64,000 nt of DNA from SAR324 cluster bacterium (lineage in GTDB: Bacteria > SAR324 > NAC60-12). The notes beneath the pieces were generated by a model, which saw only the letters and a program-made list of their open reading frames with translations, was not told where the DNA came from and ran no database searches. Position 1 is the stretch's first letter, and every line of letters starts with the position of its first letter. The stretch is taken from assembly GCA_015232315.1 (NCBI GenBank), contig JADFZZ010000002.1:186001-250000 (forward strand). The letters are read 5' to 3'. This document shows, piece after piece, positions 55,911 to 64,000 of the stretch. The position numbers and the translations under genes were made by a program.

Positions 55911-56639
55911 CTAGAGCAGATGTTCCAGTCCATAGACCAGTTCTTTGAGGACCTGAACTTTTTTACAGGCCAGACACACACCTTGCATGAAAGAACTGCG
56001 GTGCAGAGAATCGTGGCGGATGGTCAGAATTTCATTGTTTCCACCAAAAATCACTTCCTGATGCGCCACAAGTCCCGGTAGTCGGACGGAGTGAATTGGA
56101 ACCCCCTGGGCGTTGGCACCACGTGCGCCAGCAAGGAGTTCTTTTTCTTCCAGTTTTTGAGGCATTCGGCTGCGGTTTTCCGCAATCATGGCGGCGGTTT
56201 TGACTGCTGTTCCAGAAGGTGCATCCGCTTTTCGGTTATGATGCAATTCAATGATTTCAGCTTCAGGAAAATAGCGTGATGCTTCTTTGGCAAATTTCAT
56301 CATCAACACCGCACCAATCGCGAAATTAGGTGCAATGAGGCCGCCCAACTTTTTTTGCTCTGCTAAATGTTGCAGTTCCTGAACCTGCTCCGGCAAAAGT
56401 CCACTGGTTCCAATCACAGGGCACGCACCGGATTCAATGATTTTCCTGGTGTTATGGAAGGCGACTGATGCTGTGGTGAAATCAACCACAACCTGTGCCC
56501 TGGAACTGGCAATTACCGCGGAAAGATCATCACCCAGATCTGTTTGCCCAACCAATTCAAGGTCAGGATCCTGCTGAATTGCCTGAACAGCTTCCTGCCC
56601 CATTTTTCCTTTTGCCCCATTGACCAACACACGAATCAT
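55911..56639 (-). CDS. dapB: 4-hydroxy-tetrahydrodipicolinate reductase
   Basis: Catalyses the second committed step of lysine/diaminopimelate synthesis. Motifs: VNGAKGKMGQEAVQAI (NADPH), VVDFTTASVAFHNTRK and the signature ELHHNRKADAPSGTAVKTA. Length is 242 aa. It lies 77 nt upstream of valS on the same strand. Confidence 0.95.
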   Translation of the reverse strand: MIRVLVNGAKGKMGQEAVQAIQQDPDLELVGQTDLGDDLSAVIASSRAQVVVDFTTASVAFHNTRKIIESGACPVIGTSGLLPEQVQELQHLAEQKKLGGLIAPNFAIGAVLMMKFAKEASRYFPEAEIIELHHNRKADAPSGTAVKTAAMIAENRSRMPQKLEEKELLAGARGANAQGVPIHSVRLPGLVAHQEVIFGGNNEILTIRHDSLHRSSFMQGVCLACKKVQVLKELVYGLEHLL

Positions 56640-56734
56640 AACGGCCTCTCAAGATCTGATCAAAAATAAAGACGATAAAAAATTTGTTCGAAGAAGTAAA
56701 TGCAAGCCTGTCAAAAGACAAGTACAAACATGGT

Positions 56735-57148
56735 TCATCCCAAGATGTGAACTACCACTTCTCTTGTACTTCCATGGTCACGGTGTTCCCAAAGATAGAT
56801 CCCTTGCCAGATTCCCATATTCAACCGTCCTTGTGTGACCGGAATCTGTTCTGAGGTATGTGTTAATGCGGACCTGATATGAGCAGGCATATCGTCTTGT
56901 CCTTCGGTTGTATGTCTGAATCCCTGTTCATGCGGTTTGATCATACGCGACATGAAAAACTCCAGATCTCTAAGCACATCCGGGTCAGCATTTTCCTGAA
57001 TCAGCAAACTTGCGGAGGTGTGCTTGATAAAGAGACAGCAGAGCCCTGTACCAATGCCGGATTCCTTAACAAGGTTCTGAATTTCATGTGTAATATTGAT
57101 AAACTGTTTGCCCTTTGTCAAAAATTTCAAGGTCTTCTGATATGGCAT
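56735..57148 (-). CDS. YjbQ/UPF0047-family protein
   Basis: A small conserved protein of the secondary thiamine-phosphate synthase group (YjbQ, SSL2723). Motifs: GTGLCCLFIKHTSASLLIQE and GIWQGIYLWEHRDHGSTREV. The two His-rich stretches may bind a metal. Reported thiamine-phosphate activity is weak; the physiological role is uncertain. ATG 57148 has AGGATC 8 nt upstream; another ATG at 57166 adds six residues. Confidence 0.88.
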   Translation of the reverse strand: MPYQKTLKFLTKGKQFINITHEIQNLVKESGIGTGLCCLFIKHTSASLLIQENADPDVLRDLEFFMSRMIKPHEQGFRHTTEGQDDMPAHIRSALTHTSEQIPVTQGRLNMGIWQGIYLWEHRDHGSTREVVVHILG

Positions 57149-57184
57149 AACATGATCCTGATTCATGGTGAAAAAATTGAAATG

Positions 57185-58600
57185 TTATGTGTCATTGTCT
57201 GTTTGATCAAGAAGCTTGTGAACCAGATCCAGATTCAGGGAAACATACATGGTTGATGTTTGGGAACAACTGACCGTTCCAGGTTGGGATCCTTTAATTT
57301 TTCGTACATATTTTCGCTGAGTATAAACAACTTCAATTTTTTCATTTTGACGGATTTTTGAATAATATGCGGCAAGATGTACTGCGTCTTCCAATGTTTT
57401 GGGCGGAAGTGGTGATTTGGGATATTTGACCACGACATGCGCTCCTGGTGATTGCTGGGCATGAAACCACCAGTCATTGCCGTTTGCCATATGAAAAGTG
57501 ACCTGCTCATTTTGTCTGGCATTACGACCGATGATGATCATCAAACCATCTCGACTGATACGCTGTACCGGCCCCTGCTGTACAAATTGCTGATTACTCT
57601 GTTTCATTGACTTTTTAGCGGTAGTCGAGATAAACGCGGGCAATTGTGTTTTCCAAAGCTCCATCTGGTCAAATGTTCTCACAGTCTCCATTTGTTGTTC
57701 AGCAAGATCCAACTCCTCCAGTTCGGTCATGGATTGAATCATTCGTTCTTCAACCATGGGAATTGCCTTTTTGAGTTTGGCGGCTTTTTTAAACAACCGA
57801 TCCATGTTTTCCCGTGGAGAAATTTTCTCATCCAACGGGATTGAAACAGGCGTAAGATGTTCATCAAAATAATCCACGACCCTCACAGAAGACTGTCCCC
57901 GAATAATCGTATTCATGGAACTTTTGAGCAATTCACCCCATTTTTGAAAAAGGGCATGCTGCTGGCACTGCTTCAGGTCCATTTCCTGTTTGGATAACCT
58001 GCGACCAATTTTTTTTTTGAGATGTTTGAAATGCTGATGATAGAAGGCTTGATCAAGCTGGCAAGAATGTGCTTGTTCAAGATTTAAAAAATACTGATCA
58101 TTTTTCAGGTCATCCATATTTTTGGGATTGAGCAAAAACGGAGAAAACCACTTTTCTGGCAGAATATAAGACATGCCCTGTGAAAGTTTTCTTCCTGCCT
58201 GGTTGGGATTGTTCATGGCCATCAGCAATGTGTTGTTTTCATCCAATAACAACAGGTTGCTGGCAGATCCGTTATCTTCCCAAATTAAAAAATATGATGG
58301 CCCTTGAGGGTGATTCAGACAAAACTGGATCACCTGGGGATGAATCAACACCATATTCTCAAAGGAATACCCATTAATTCTGTGTCTCAGCCATAAACAA
58401 AAAAGTGGTGGATTAGGCGGATTGCGGAAATGACGTTCTGTTTGATATATTCTGGGAATATGAGAATTAATAGAAAATATCCAGGACTGACGAGCATGAT
58501 GAAACACCTCAACGACCACCGTATCGGCAAATGGCTGGTTTATTTTTTGGATATGTGTGCCAATCAAGGGCATCATCCAGACAGGAATTGTACTCGACAT
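57185..58600 (-). CDS. Rqc2/NFACT-family protein (RqcH-like)
   Basis: NFACT proteins bind stalled 50S ribosomes with peptidyl-tRNA and, in RqcH, add C-terminal alanines. The N-terminal domain begins MPLIGTHIQKINQPFADTVV and contains PPLFCLWLRHRINGY. A long coiled coil spans about residues 190-320, and the C-terminal NFACT-R domain shows GRNARQNEQVTFHM then DWWFHAQQSPGAHVVVKYPK. Length (471 aa) is about 100 residues shorter than RqcH. The position of the tRNA-binding Asp-Arg pair in the N domain reads HPQV, so tailing may be lost. It diverges from the LRR lipoprotein gene. Confidence 0.83.
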   Translation of the reverse strand: MSSTIPVWMMPLIGTHIQKINQPFADTVVVEVFHHARQSWIFSINSHIPRIYQTERHFRNPPNPPLFCLWLRHRINGYSFENMVLIHPQVIQFCLNHPQGPSYFLIWEDNGSASNLLLLDENNTLLMAMNNPNQAGRKLSQGMSYILPEKWFSPFLLNPKNMDDLKNDQYFLNLEQAHSCQLDQAFYHQHFKHLKKKIGRRLSKQEMDLKQCQQHALFQKWGELLKSSMNTIIRGQSSVRVVDYFDEHLTPVSIPLDEKISPRENMDRLFKKAAKLKKAIPMVEERMIQSMTELEELDLAEQQMETVRTFDQMELWKTQLPAFISTTAKKSMKQSNQQFVQQGPVQRISRDGLMIIIGRNARQNEQVTFHMANGNDWWFHAQQSPGAHVVVKYPKSPLPPKTLEDAVHLAAYYSKIRQNEKIEVVYTQRKYVRKIKGSQPGTVSCSQTSTMYVSLNLDLVHKLLDQTDNDT

Positions 58601-58630
58601 ACTTTTATAAACCTCATTTCAATAATTGTG

Positions 58631-59662
58631 ATGCATACCGGTTATCAGTGGCTGATTATTATCGTATCAAGCCTGGTTTTAAGTCAACTGGCTTCTTGTG
58701 GTCGTTTTGCAGAACCAGAGCATGAAACAGACCCTGGTTTTTTATTCAAGGATTCAGGTTTGATAGAGTGTTTCAAATTGTTGGAATCTGATAATATTTA
58801 CCGGATCACCGAGATGACCTGTTCCGATCAACAAATTGGAGATCTCACTGGTATTGATGGATTGATTAATCTGCGGAAGCTGGATCTTTCACAAAATGCC
58901 ATCACCGATATTACTCCCCTGCAAAATTTGAAAAATCTGGACAACATCAACCTTTCCGGAAATCAAATACAGGATATTACGCCCCTGTCTCAATTGACAT
59001 TATTAACCAAATTGAACCTGTCTCAAAATCAAATTAATTCCGGTGAGGCTTTGGCCGCTTTGACTGCGCTGGAAGAACTCCTTTTGTCTCAAAACAACCT
59101 ATCCAGCATAATCCATCTTAAAACTCTGACCAAGCTCACAAAAATCGCGCTTGCTGATAATCAAATCACAAATATTCAAGACCTGACCTCGTTGATTCAT
59201 CTTCAGGAAATTGACCTGTCAGGCAATACGTTACAGGATACTTCACTATTATCCAGTTTGCCGGACCTGAAAGTGCTATATTTGAGCAATGCCAATATTC
59301 ATGATTTAACGACGTTAGTCGAACTCACGCAACTTCAATCTCTGGTTCTCGCCAACAATAATATTGAAGATATTTCTGCCATTCAGCAGTTTTCCGCATT
59401 AACCGGGTTGGACCTTTCAGGGAACAAAATAAATATGATCAGCCCGTTGAAAACTTTGTCGAACTTAAAAATTCTGTCTTTATCCAGTAATCTTCTGACG
59501 GACCCTGAACCTTTAAAAACCATGATTAATCTGACATTTCTTTTTCTGGATGAGAATCCATCATTATCATGTGCCGGATTAACCACTCTCCTGAATACGA
59601 TGAAAAACACACTCATCAGCCCAGATTCGCCAATTCCCAGTGAAAACTGCATTAATCCCTGA
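58631..59662 (+). CDS. Leucine-rich-repeat lipoprotein
   Basis: The ATG at 58631 gives a signal peptide WLIIIVSSLVLSQLASC ending in the lipobox LASC-G, so the protein is probably anchored by lipid in the envelope. About ten leucine-rich repeats of 22 residues follow (pattern L..L.L..N.I.DI.PL..L), of the internalin/bacterial type (NQITNIQDLTSLIHLQEIDL). The frame is open further upstream to 58430 but that part overlaps the Rqc2 gene on the other strand and is not credible. It is 6 nt before the next gene. Confidence 0.83.
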   Translation: MHTGYQWLIIIVSSLVLSQLASCGRFAEPEHETDPGFLFKDSGLIECFKLLESDNIYRITEMTCSDQQIGDLTGIDGLINLRKLDLSQNAITDITPLQNLKNLDNINLSGNQIQDITPLSQLTLLTKLNLSQNQINSGEALAALTALEELLLSQNNLSSIIHLKTLTKLTKIALADNQITNIQDLTSLIHLQEIDLSGNTLQDTSLLSSLPDLKVLYLSNANIHDLTTLVELTQLQSLVLANNNIEDISAIQQFSALTGLDLSGNKINMISPLKTLSNLKILSLSSNLLTDPEPLKTMINLTFLFLDENPSLSCAGLTTLLNTMKNTLISPDSPIPSENCINP

Positions 59663-59668
59663 CACAAT

Positions 59669-60886
59669 ATGGCTGTTTACCGTTTCTTAGCAATATTCTA
59701 TTTTATATTTATTTCAGAAATTCCTGGTTTTGCGGCTGATTTTTCAAGCCCTATCATTATCCCTCACTACCATATTATCGAAAAAATCCGGACAGGCATG
59801 TATGGGCTTCAATTCGAGGAGCATAAACAAGAAATTCAATATTTGATTGATCAGGTTGAAGAACCCGTCAAAACAACGTATCAAGCCATATTCAATTACA
59901 TGGAACTTACGGCCCATTTTCCCAATAACTATGAATCATACCTTGTCCGGTTTGAACAGAGTTCAGACCAAGCCCTGAAATTGCTCATGTCAGATGACAA
60001 AAAACAACAGAAACCATTCTGGTCTGTGTTTCAGGGAATTGTGTTTGCCATGAAAGCCGGGGTCGCTTTGGGAATACGAAAATCATACTGGGATGCCTAC
60101 CAATATGGTGTGGAAGGCGTCGATCTTTTTGACCAACTCAGGGAAGATTATCCAGAATTTTATGATGCCGCACTGAGTTCCGGGATCTTGAAAGTCCTGG
60201 TATCCCAAGCCCCCTGGATTGTTCAAAAATTAGCAACATGGTTTGTCCCGACAGGCACGTTGGAGGACGGTTTGTCTGATTTGAATTTGGTCATTCAGCA
60301 GGGAAACTATGCCCGTGAAGAATCACGGTTATTTCATGGTTATCTGATGTGGGCCAGAATGCCTGTCTCTGTAAGAAGAAAACTGATTCCACAACTTATC
60401 CCACTGTTAAAGCAATACCCTGACAATATTCAACTCTATTTCCTCATCGCTCTTGGATATGAAAAAACAGGGCAATACCGACAGTCCATGAATTATGCAA
60501 CACAGGGACTTGAAAGAATGAAAATAACTCAGAGTGTTTTCGTCAACCATTATCGGGATGCGTTAAACGGGATGTTGTTATTCGTTTTTTTTAGAAACCA
60601 GGTTCGTTTAATCAATCATCCAGGTCAGTGGCAAACTCTGGAAGAACAAACCCAAGCCATGAATGATGCTTCAGGTGTTTCAGCGGCATTTCATATTTAC
60701 TCGATCATGAAACAGAATCGCTGTGTGGATTGTCAGAAAATGGCGGTGGATTTGATGGATAAAATTAAAGATGAATCATTGAGTGTGCCTTTTTTTATTG
60801 CACCGTTACGGTTGTCTTTGGCACAGCAACTCAAACAGGTGATAGAAGATATGATTGATGAGATGAAAAAAGGCGGGATGAAATAA
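59669..60886 (+). CDS. Exported helical protein with TPR-like repeats
   Basis: The signal peptide is residues 1-22 (FLAIFYFIFISEIPGFA|ADF). The mature protein is all-helical; residues about 240-290 (LIPLLKQYPDNIQLYFLIAL then GYEKTGQYRQSMNYATQGLE) are TPR-like. CVDC near residue 350 is the only pair of cysteines. It starts 6 nt after the LRR lipoprotein gene, so the two are an operon and may form an envelope complex. The family is not recognised. Confidence 0.75.
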   Translation: MAVYRFLAIFYFIFISEIPGFAADFSSPIIIPHYHIIEKIRTGMYGLQFEEHKQEIQYLIDQVEEPVKTTYQAIFNYMELTAHFPNNYESYLVRFEQSSDQALKLLMSDDKKQQKPFWSVFQGIVFAMKAGVALGIRKSYWDAYQYGVEGVDLFDQLREDYPEFYDAALSSGILKVLVSQAPWIVQKLATWFVPTGTLEDGLSDLNLVIQQGNYAREESRLFHGYLMWARMPVSVRRKLIPQLIPLLKQYPDNIQLYFLIALGYEKTGQYRQSMNYATQGLERMKITQSVFVNHYRDALNGMLLFVFFRNQVRLINHPGQWQTLEEQTQAMNDASGVSAAFHIYSIMKQNRCVDCQKMAVDLMDKIKDESLSVPFFIAPLRLSLAQQLKQVIEDMIDEMKKGGMK

Positions 60887-60910
60887 GTGCGTGTTTGTTG
60901 CACGCACTTA
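60884..60910. terminator. Shared terminator between convergent genes
   Basis: TAAGTGCGTG and CACGCACTTA form a perfect 10-bp stem around TTTGTTG. It overlaps the stop codon of the plus-strand gene and lies 7 nt beyond the stop of the minus-strand precursor gene, so it can serve both. No T-run follows. Confidence 0.6.
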
Positions 60911-60917
60911 GACAGAA

Positions 60918-61550
60918 TTACGGCTTGGTATAACTCATAGAAGAGGCGGCATCAGCAAACGCATGCCCACCAGTCAACAGAGGCCCAAGTGCAACAGACA
61001 GTGCACCAATGAATCCGCCAGCACCGTAGGTTCCTACGCCAAAGGTAACTTCCAATCCGCTGAAAAACGCATCCATTGTTCCACAGGTCAGGGCATTACG
61101 GGTTGAACCGCCTTTTCCTCCTGAGACAACAGCAAGATCCGCGTCACTCAAATCACCTGTAATATTCGGATTAGCCGGCAACACCAGATGAATGTGGTTT
61201 TCTGTATTGGCATGGACACAGATATTCCCTTGAGGTTCAACCCCCAAAATTTCGCGAATGGTAGCTTTGGGTTCGGCAATCAGTTTTTTCTTGAAGGCTT
61301 CATCTTCAAGAGCTCGCTTGGTGATCTTGCCAAGAATCGGATCCGCCTCCAGATTAACACTTCGTGCCTGCGTTTTATCAAGCAACACAAAGTGCATAAT
61401 GTCTGTTGAGTTATCATGCACTTCTAACGTAACATCTTCAGTCAATGGTTGTCCCATCTCTGCCAGGACAGCTTTGGGATTTTCCATAAATCGGGATTTG
61501 AATGAAGAATCTTCCCATGTTTTGTGAATTATTTTTTCATATTGTTCCAT
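60918..61550 (-). CDS. RiPP precursor with doubled NHLP leader, copy 1
   Basis: A 210-residue peptide precursor. Residues 1-145 are leader: two successive NHLP (nitrile-hydratase alpha-like) units, one with KTWEDSSFKSRFMENPKAVL and MHFVLL, the next with KRALEDEAFKKKLIAEPKAT, EILGVEPQGNICVHANTE and HLVLPAN, then GDLSDADLAVVSGG. The double glycine at 144-145 is the expected cleavage site. The 65-residue core (KGGSTRNALTCGT...) is rich in Gly and Ala with one Cys and no His. GAGGGG precedes the ATG. The neighbouring second precursor has an identical-length leader. The modifying enzymes are not in the window. Confidence 0.83.
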   Translation of the reverse strand: MEQYEKIIHKTWEDSSFKSRFMENPKAVLAEMGQPLTEDVTLEVHDNSTDIMHFVLLDKTQARSVNLEADPILGKITKRALEDEAFKKKLIAEPKATIREILGVEPQGNICVHANTENHIHLVLPANPNITGDLSDADLAVVSGGKGGSTRNALTCGTMDAFFSGLEVTFGVGTYGAGGFIGALSVALGPLLTGGHAFADAASSMSYTKP

Positions 61551-61575
61551 AGACCCCTCTTGTCTCAATCAATAA

Positions 61576-62175
61576 TTATGTAGAAGAAGCTTCTCTAGCG
61601 AAAACAACACCACCAGTCATCAGTGGATTGGCCAAAGCACCCAAGGACCCCAGGTAACCACCTGTTTTACCTGTGAAAAACTTTTGACCAGCTTGAAACA
61701 GTTTGCTAGCGCCATTACAAAAAAGTTCATTCATGTTTTTACCACCAGCAACCATTGCCAGATCCGCATCGCTCAAATCACCTGTAACATTGGGATTGAC
61801 TGGAAGCACCATATGAATTTCTGTCTCAGTGTTGGCATGAACACAAATCTTACCTTGAGGCTCAACACCCAAAACTTCTTTTATCGCATTTTTAGGATCT
61901 CCAAGTAAACGCGCTTTGTAATCACTATCAGCCAACGCTCGTTTAGTAACTCTTCCAATAACCGGATCAGATTCCAGACTAGCCTCATCAACCTGATTGG
62001 AATTCAACAAGACAAAATGCATGCTATTCAGTGTGTTTTCATGAACTTTGACGTTAATATTTTCGCTCAAATCCTGTCCCAGTTCTTTCAGGATTTCTTT
62101 TGGAAAGCTCATCAGCCGTTGCTTATAGGCGTCATCGTTCCATGCTTTTTGTATGATTTCTTCGTACTTTTGCAT
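61576..62175 (-). CDS. RiPP precursor with doubled NHLP leader, copy 2
   Basis: 199 residues, of which 145 are a doubled NHLP leader aligned without gaps to the previous precursor (QKAWNDDAYKQRLMSFPKEI, then KRALADSDYKARLLGDPKNA, GVEPQGKICVHANTETEIHM, GDLSDADLAMVAGG). The core has 54 residues (KNMNELFCNGASKLF...) and one Cys. The C-terminal part of the two cores shares GG[FY][IL]G[AS]L, PL[LM]TGG and FA..ASS. GAGGGG precedes the ATG. It is the upstream gene of the pair, 25 nt before copy 1, and probably the first of the transcript. Confidence 0.83.
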   Translation of the reverse strand: MQKYEEIIQKAWNDDAYKQRLMSFPKEILKELGQDLSENINVKVHENTLNSMHFVLLNSNQVDEASLESDPVIGRVTKRALADSDYKARLLGDPKNAIKEVLGVEPQGKICVHANTETEIHMVLPVNPNVTGDLSDADLAMVAGGKNMNELFCNGASKLFQAGQKFFTGKTGGYLGSLGALANPLMTGGVVFAREASST

Positions 62176-62528
62176 ATTTCCCCTCTTAAAAAGGTTGGTG
62201 AGGAATCTTCTTCCCAAAAATCTGTTCAGTCAATTAATCAGCTCAACAGACAAAGCTCCTTAATAAACTTTCTCCTAACAAATACTATTTTTATTAAATC
62301 GCCAACCCAGTTGTCAATGATAAATCATCCACAAGTTGCCAGAGGTCACGTTTTGTTTTAAATGCACAATTAATTTATATAGTTAAATATTTATTAATTA
62401 AAAATAAAAGTGCTAACGGGAATATGTAATATTTTGAATGGTACAAAATGACTCGTCAACGTAATTTCTCTGGAGCGAGTTCTGAGAAATCCTTGATCTT
62501 TTTATCGCCCCCCACCAATGATGCGCTA
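62176..62528. other. AT-rich regulatory gap before the precursor pair
   Basis: About 350 bases with no gene. A region near 62375-62420 is nearly pure A/T. Reading toward the precursor genes (minus strand) I see a TTGACA at 62317-62312 and TAATAA at 62296-62291 with a 15-nt spacer, a weak promoter candidate. The gap also holds the 3' flank of the repetitive coiled-coil gene. Confidence 0.35.
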
Positions 62529-63758
62529 TCAATTCCATTCCCTTAATTTCGCATTAGAACTGATAGTTTTTTGCAGAATGTCCATTTTTTGACGGATCAT
62601 GCTAAGTTCCTGATTCAGAAAAACCTCCAGACGCTGAATATGTGACTGAATATCCTGAATCATCTCGGATGAAGGGGATGAGGATGGCTGAGAAATCATT
62701 GTTTCATTAAACAATTCACCACAATTCGCTGGCATTTCAGAAAGGCGGACGCTCAGTCCAAAAGGCTTGGGGCGATTTTCGTCATAAATCTCACCCGTAA
62801 ATTTTGCTTGAGGAAATTTTTCACCATGAAACATAAATGGTGTATCCCTGCCAGTATAAACAAACGGCTGTGGCACAACAGGAGAAGCTTGTGTGAGCTG
62901 AACTTGTTGGGAAACAAAAAGTTCTCCTCGCCCAGTTAAATCAATCTGTTCGTTCACGGCCCGTTGAAAAACAGCGGGCATATTTTCAGAAAAAATCTCA
63001 CTTTGGTTCATGACAGAACGACTCACTCCTGAGCGGGCAGAAAAAGGACTATCTGTAGGCGTTTCCACAGGGGCATTCAGTAGCGTTGCGGGCGTTTCAA
63101 AAATCTGCCAGTGCCCAGAATTCTTCTGCTCCGTATAGGAAGCGCGTTGAAAGGCCCCTGGCATTTCAGTGTTTCCAAAAATTTCCCACTGGCTACTTTG
63201 AGGAATCAATAAATAATCACGCCGTTCAAAAGCACGATCCTCTGGTATTTCAGTTGATTGTGGTTGAACCTGAGCTTCAGCTTGCGCGAAGGTCTCTGAA
63301 ATCAAATCACCGGAAACAACCGGGAATAGCGATAGTTGATTGGTTGGCTCATTCTGTAGATCAGAAGCAATGGAGAAAGATCTGGTGGTTTGAGCAAAGG
63401 CAACCGAAGCTTCTATGGAGGGAGTGATCAACGCCTGCTCTTCCTGCTTTTTCAACTCTGCGGAATATTGTTGGAAATGGTCGGGTTCATGAAAATACGC
63501 TAAGTCCAGAGAAGAATTCCAATTTTCAGAACCGGACAATGTTTCTGATTCCTTGAGTTGAACATCGGCCACGGAATAGTTGTTTTCCTCGTCAGTCTCC
63601 TCTGTCAGGGGTACACGTCCGTAGAACTCCTGATTGAAAAGCATGGAGGGATCCAACGTTCCCAAGGGTGCGGGCAAAGGGGTTTCTATCGTGTCTGATG
63701 ACTGGTCAAACAGTCCCCATGAATCAATTTTTATGTTTTTTTCAGCAGTCATAATCAT
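62529..63758 (-). CDS. Unknown repetitive coiled-coil protein (about 409 aa)
   Basis: Not recognised. The N-terminal 110 residues are acidic. From about residue 190 a short motif recurs in varied form: WEIFGNTEMPGAFQRA, WQIFETPA, SEIFSENMPAVFQRA, GELFVSQQ, GEIYDENRPKPFG and GELFNETM, so a degenerate 25-35-residue repeat with core [EQ]-[IL]-[FY]-x-[EN]. The last 45 residues are a coiled coil (IQRLEVFLNQELSMIRQKMD). There is no signal or membrane segment. It precedes the RiPP precursors on the same strand, but with a 350-nt gap, so a link is uncertain. Confidence 0.6.
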   Translation of the reverse strand: MIMTAEKNIKIDSWGLFDQSSDTIETPLPAPLGTLDPSMLFNQEFYGRVPLTEETDEENNYSVADVQLKESETLSGSENWNSSLDLAYFHEPDHFQQYSAELKKQEEQALITPSIEASVAFAQTTRSFSIASDLQNEPTNQLSLFPVVSGDLISETFAQAEAQVQPQSTEIPEDRAFERRDYLLIPQSSQWEIFGNTEMPGAFQRASYTEQKNSGHWQIFETPATLLNAPVETPTDSPFSARSGVSRSVMNQSEIFSENMPAVFQRAVNEQIDLTGRGELFVSQQVQLTQASPVVPQPFVYTGRDTPFMFHGEKFPQAKFTGEIYDENRPKPFGLSVRLSEMPANCGELFNETMISQPSSSPSSEMIQDIQSHIQRLEVFLNQELSMIRQKMDILQKTISSNAKLREWN

Positions 63759-63784
63759 AAATTTTATCAATTATCAGGAATACT

Positions 63785-64000
63785 ATGATGACCTCCGACA
63801 CATATATTGAACTTTGGGTGAGCGTTCCCTGTTCTCTTGAAGATCTTTGGAGCAGTTTCTGTTTTGAGCATGGCGCGTCAGGCATTGAAACGCTCGAAGA
63901 AACACAGGATGCCATCCGTATGAAAGTTTTTTTTGAAAATATGGATTCTTCCCGAATTGAGCCATTGACTCAGATTTTTCATAAGCAATATCCTCACCTT
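63785..64000 (+). CDS. prmA: Ribosomal protein L11 methyltransferase, N-terminal part
   Basis: The frame runs off the right edge. The 72 visible residues begin MMTSDTYIELWVSVPCSLED, then FCFEHGASGIETLEETQ, matching the N-terminal substrate-binding domain of PrmA (x-IEL-V-P; GASGVE). AGGA lies 7 nt before the ATG. It diverges from the repetitive coiled-coil gene. The catalytic domain is outside the window. Confidence 0.72.
   Translation, partial: MMTSDTYIELWVSVPCSLEDLWSSFCFEHGASGIETLEETQDAIRMKVFFENMDSSRIEPLTQIFHKQYPHL

Noticed and set aside
58430-58630. Upstream extension of the LRR lipoprotein frame
   Set aside because: It overlaps the Rqc2-like coding sequence on the other strand and lacks protein character; the lipobox signal peptide defines the start at 58631.

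Overview
The window reads as part of a chromosome from a flagellated Gram-negative (diderm) bacterium. Outer-membrane and envelope genes (lolA, an LptF/LptG permease, lgt, an MsbA-type exporter) sit beside flagellar rod and basal-body genes. Base composition looks moderate. The EF-G has the mitochondrial/spd-type switch region, and the gene repertoire (class I fumarase, malic enzyme, DUF368, doubled NHLP-leader peptides, a giant sensor kinase with a periplasmic propeller) fits a deltaproteobacterium-like or SAR324-like lineage. That placement is inference, not proof. No rRNA, tRNA or CRISPR array was recognised.

Layout. 1-3.1 kb: end of a FlaG-like gene, an unknown neighbour, a 42-residue gene, then fliE, a second fliE-like gene, flgC and flgB on the minus strand. 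3.2-9.5 kb: argH, a TauE/SafE permease, an hsdR fossil split by a palindromic element, an ABC exporter and cysS. 9.7-17.5 kb: a Soj/ParA protein, rppH, a 1144-residue sensor kinase, two more inverted-repeat elements with a 70-bp tandem duplication and a gene-tail fossil, a TerB-like protein and malic enzyme. 17.7-25 kb: an unknown membrane protein, mrp, a response regulator with an ATPase output domain, a LytTR protein, recD and an exported ankyrin protein. 25-35.4 kb: trpBA, a small unknown, a DUF368 permease, a ParA-variant/partner pair beside a degenerate tyrosine recombinase, an FtsI-type penicillin-binding protein, pdxA and a short-chain dehydrogenase. 35.5-58.6 kb, nearly all minus strand: fusA, class I fumarase, glyS/glyQ, a metallo-hydrolase, hicBA, lgt, rph, a three-part antiporter, lolA, lptF, a Gfo/Idh oxidoreductase, acs, a PIN/antitoxin pair, valS, dapB, a YjbQ protein and an Rqc2/NFACT protein. 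58.6-64 kb: a leucine-rich-repeat lipoprotein, an exported helical protein, two tandem peptide precursors with doubled NHLP leaders, a repetitive coiled-coil protein and the start of prmA.

Most of the window is housekeeping: protein synthesis (cysS, valS, glyQS, fusA), envelope building (lgt, lolA, lptF, msbA-like, ftsI) and central metabolism (acs, fumarase, malic enzyme). The two places most likely to hold something new are the NHLP precursor pair at 60.9-62.2 kb, whose natural products and maturation genes are not in view, and the module at 28.8-31.5 kb, where a ParA with an altered Walker A, a helical partner and a recombinase lacking several catalytic residues lie together. Three different short inverted-repeat elements, each tied to a broken or truncated coding sequence, show that this genome carries active or recently active non-autonomous elements.
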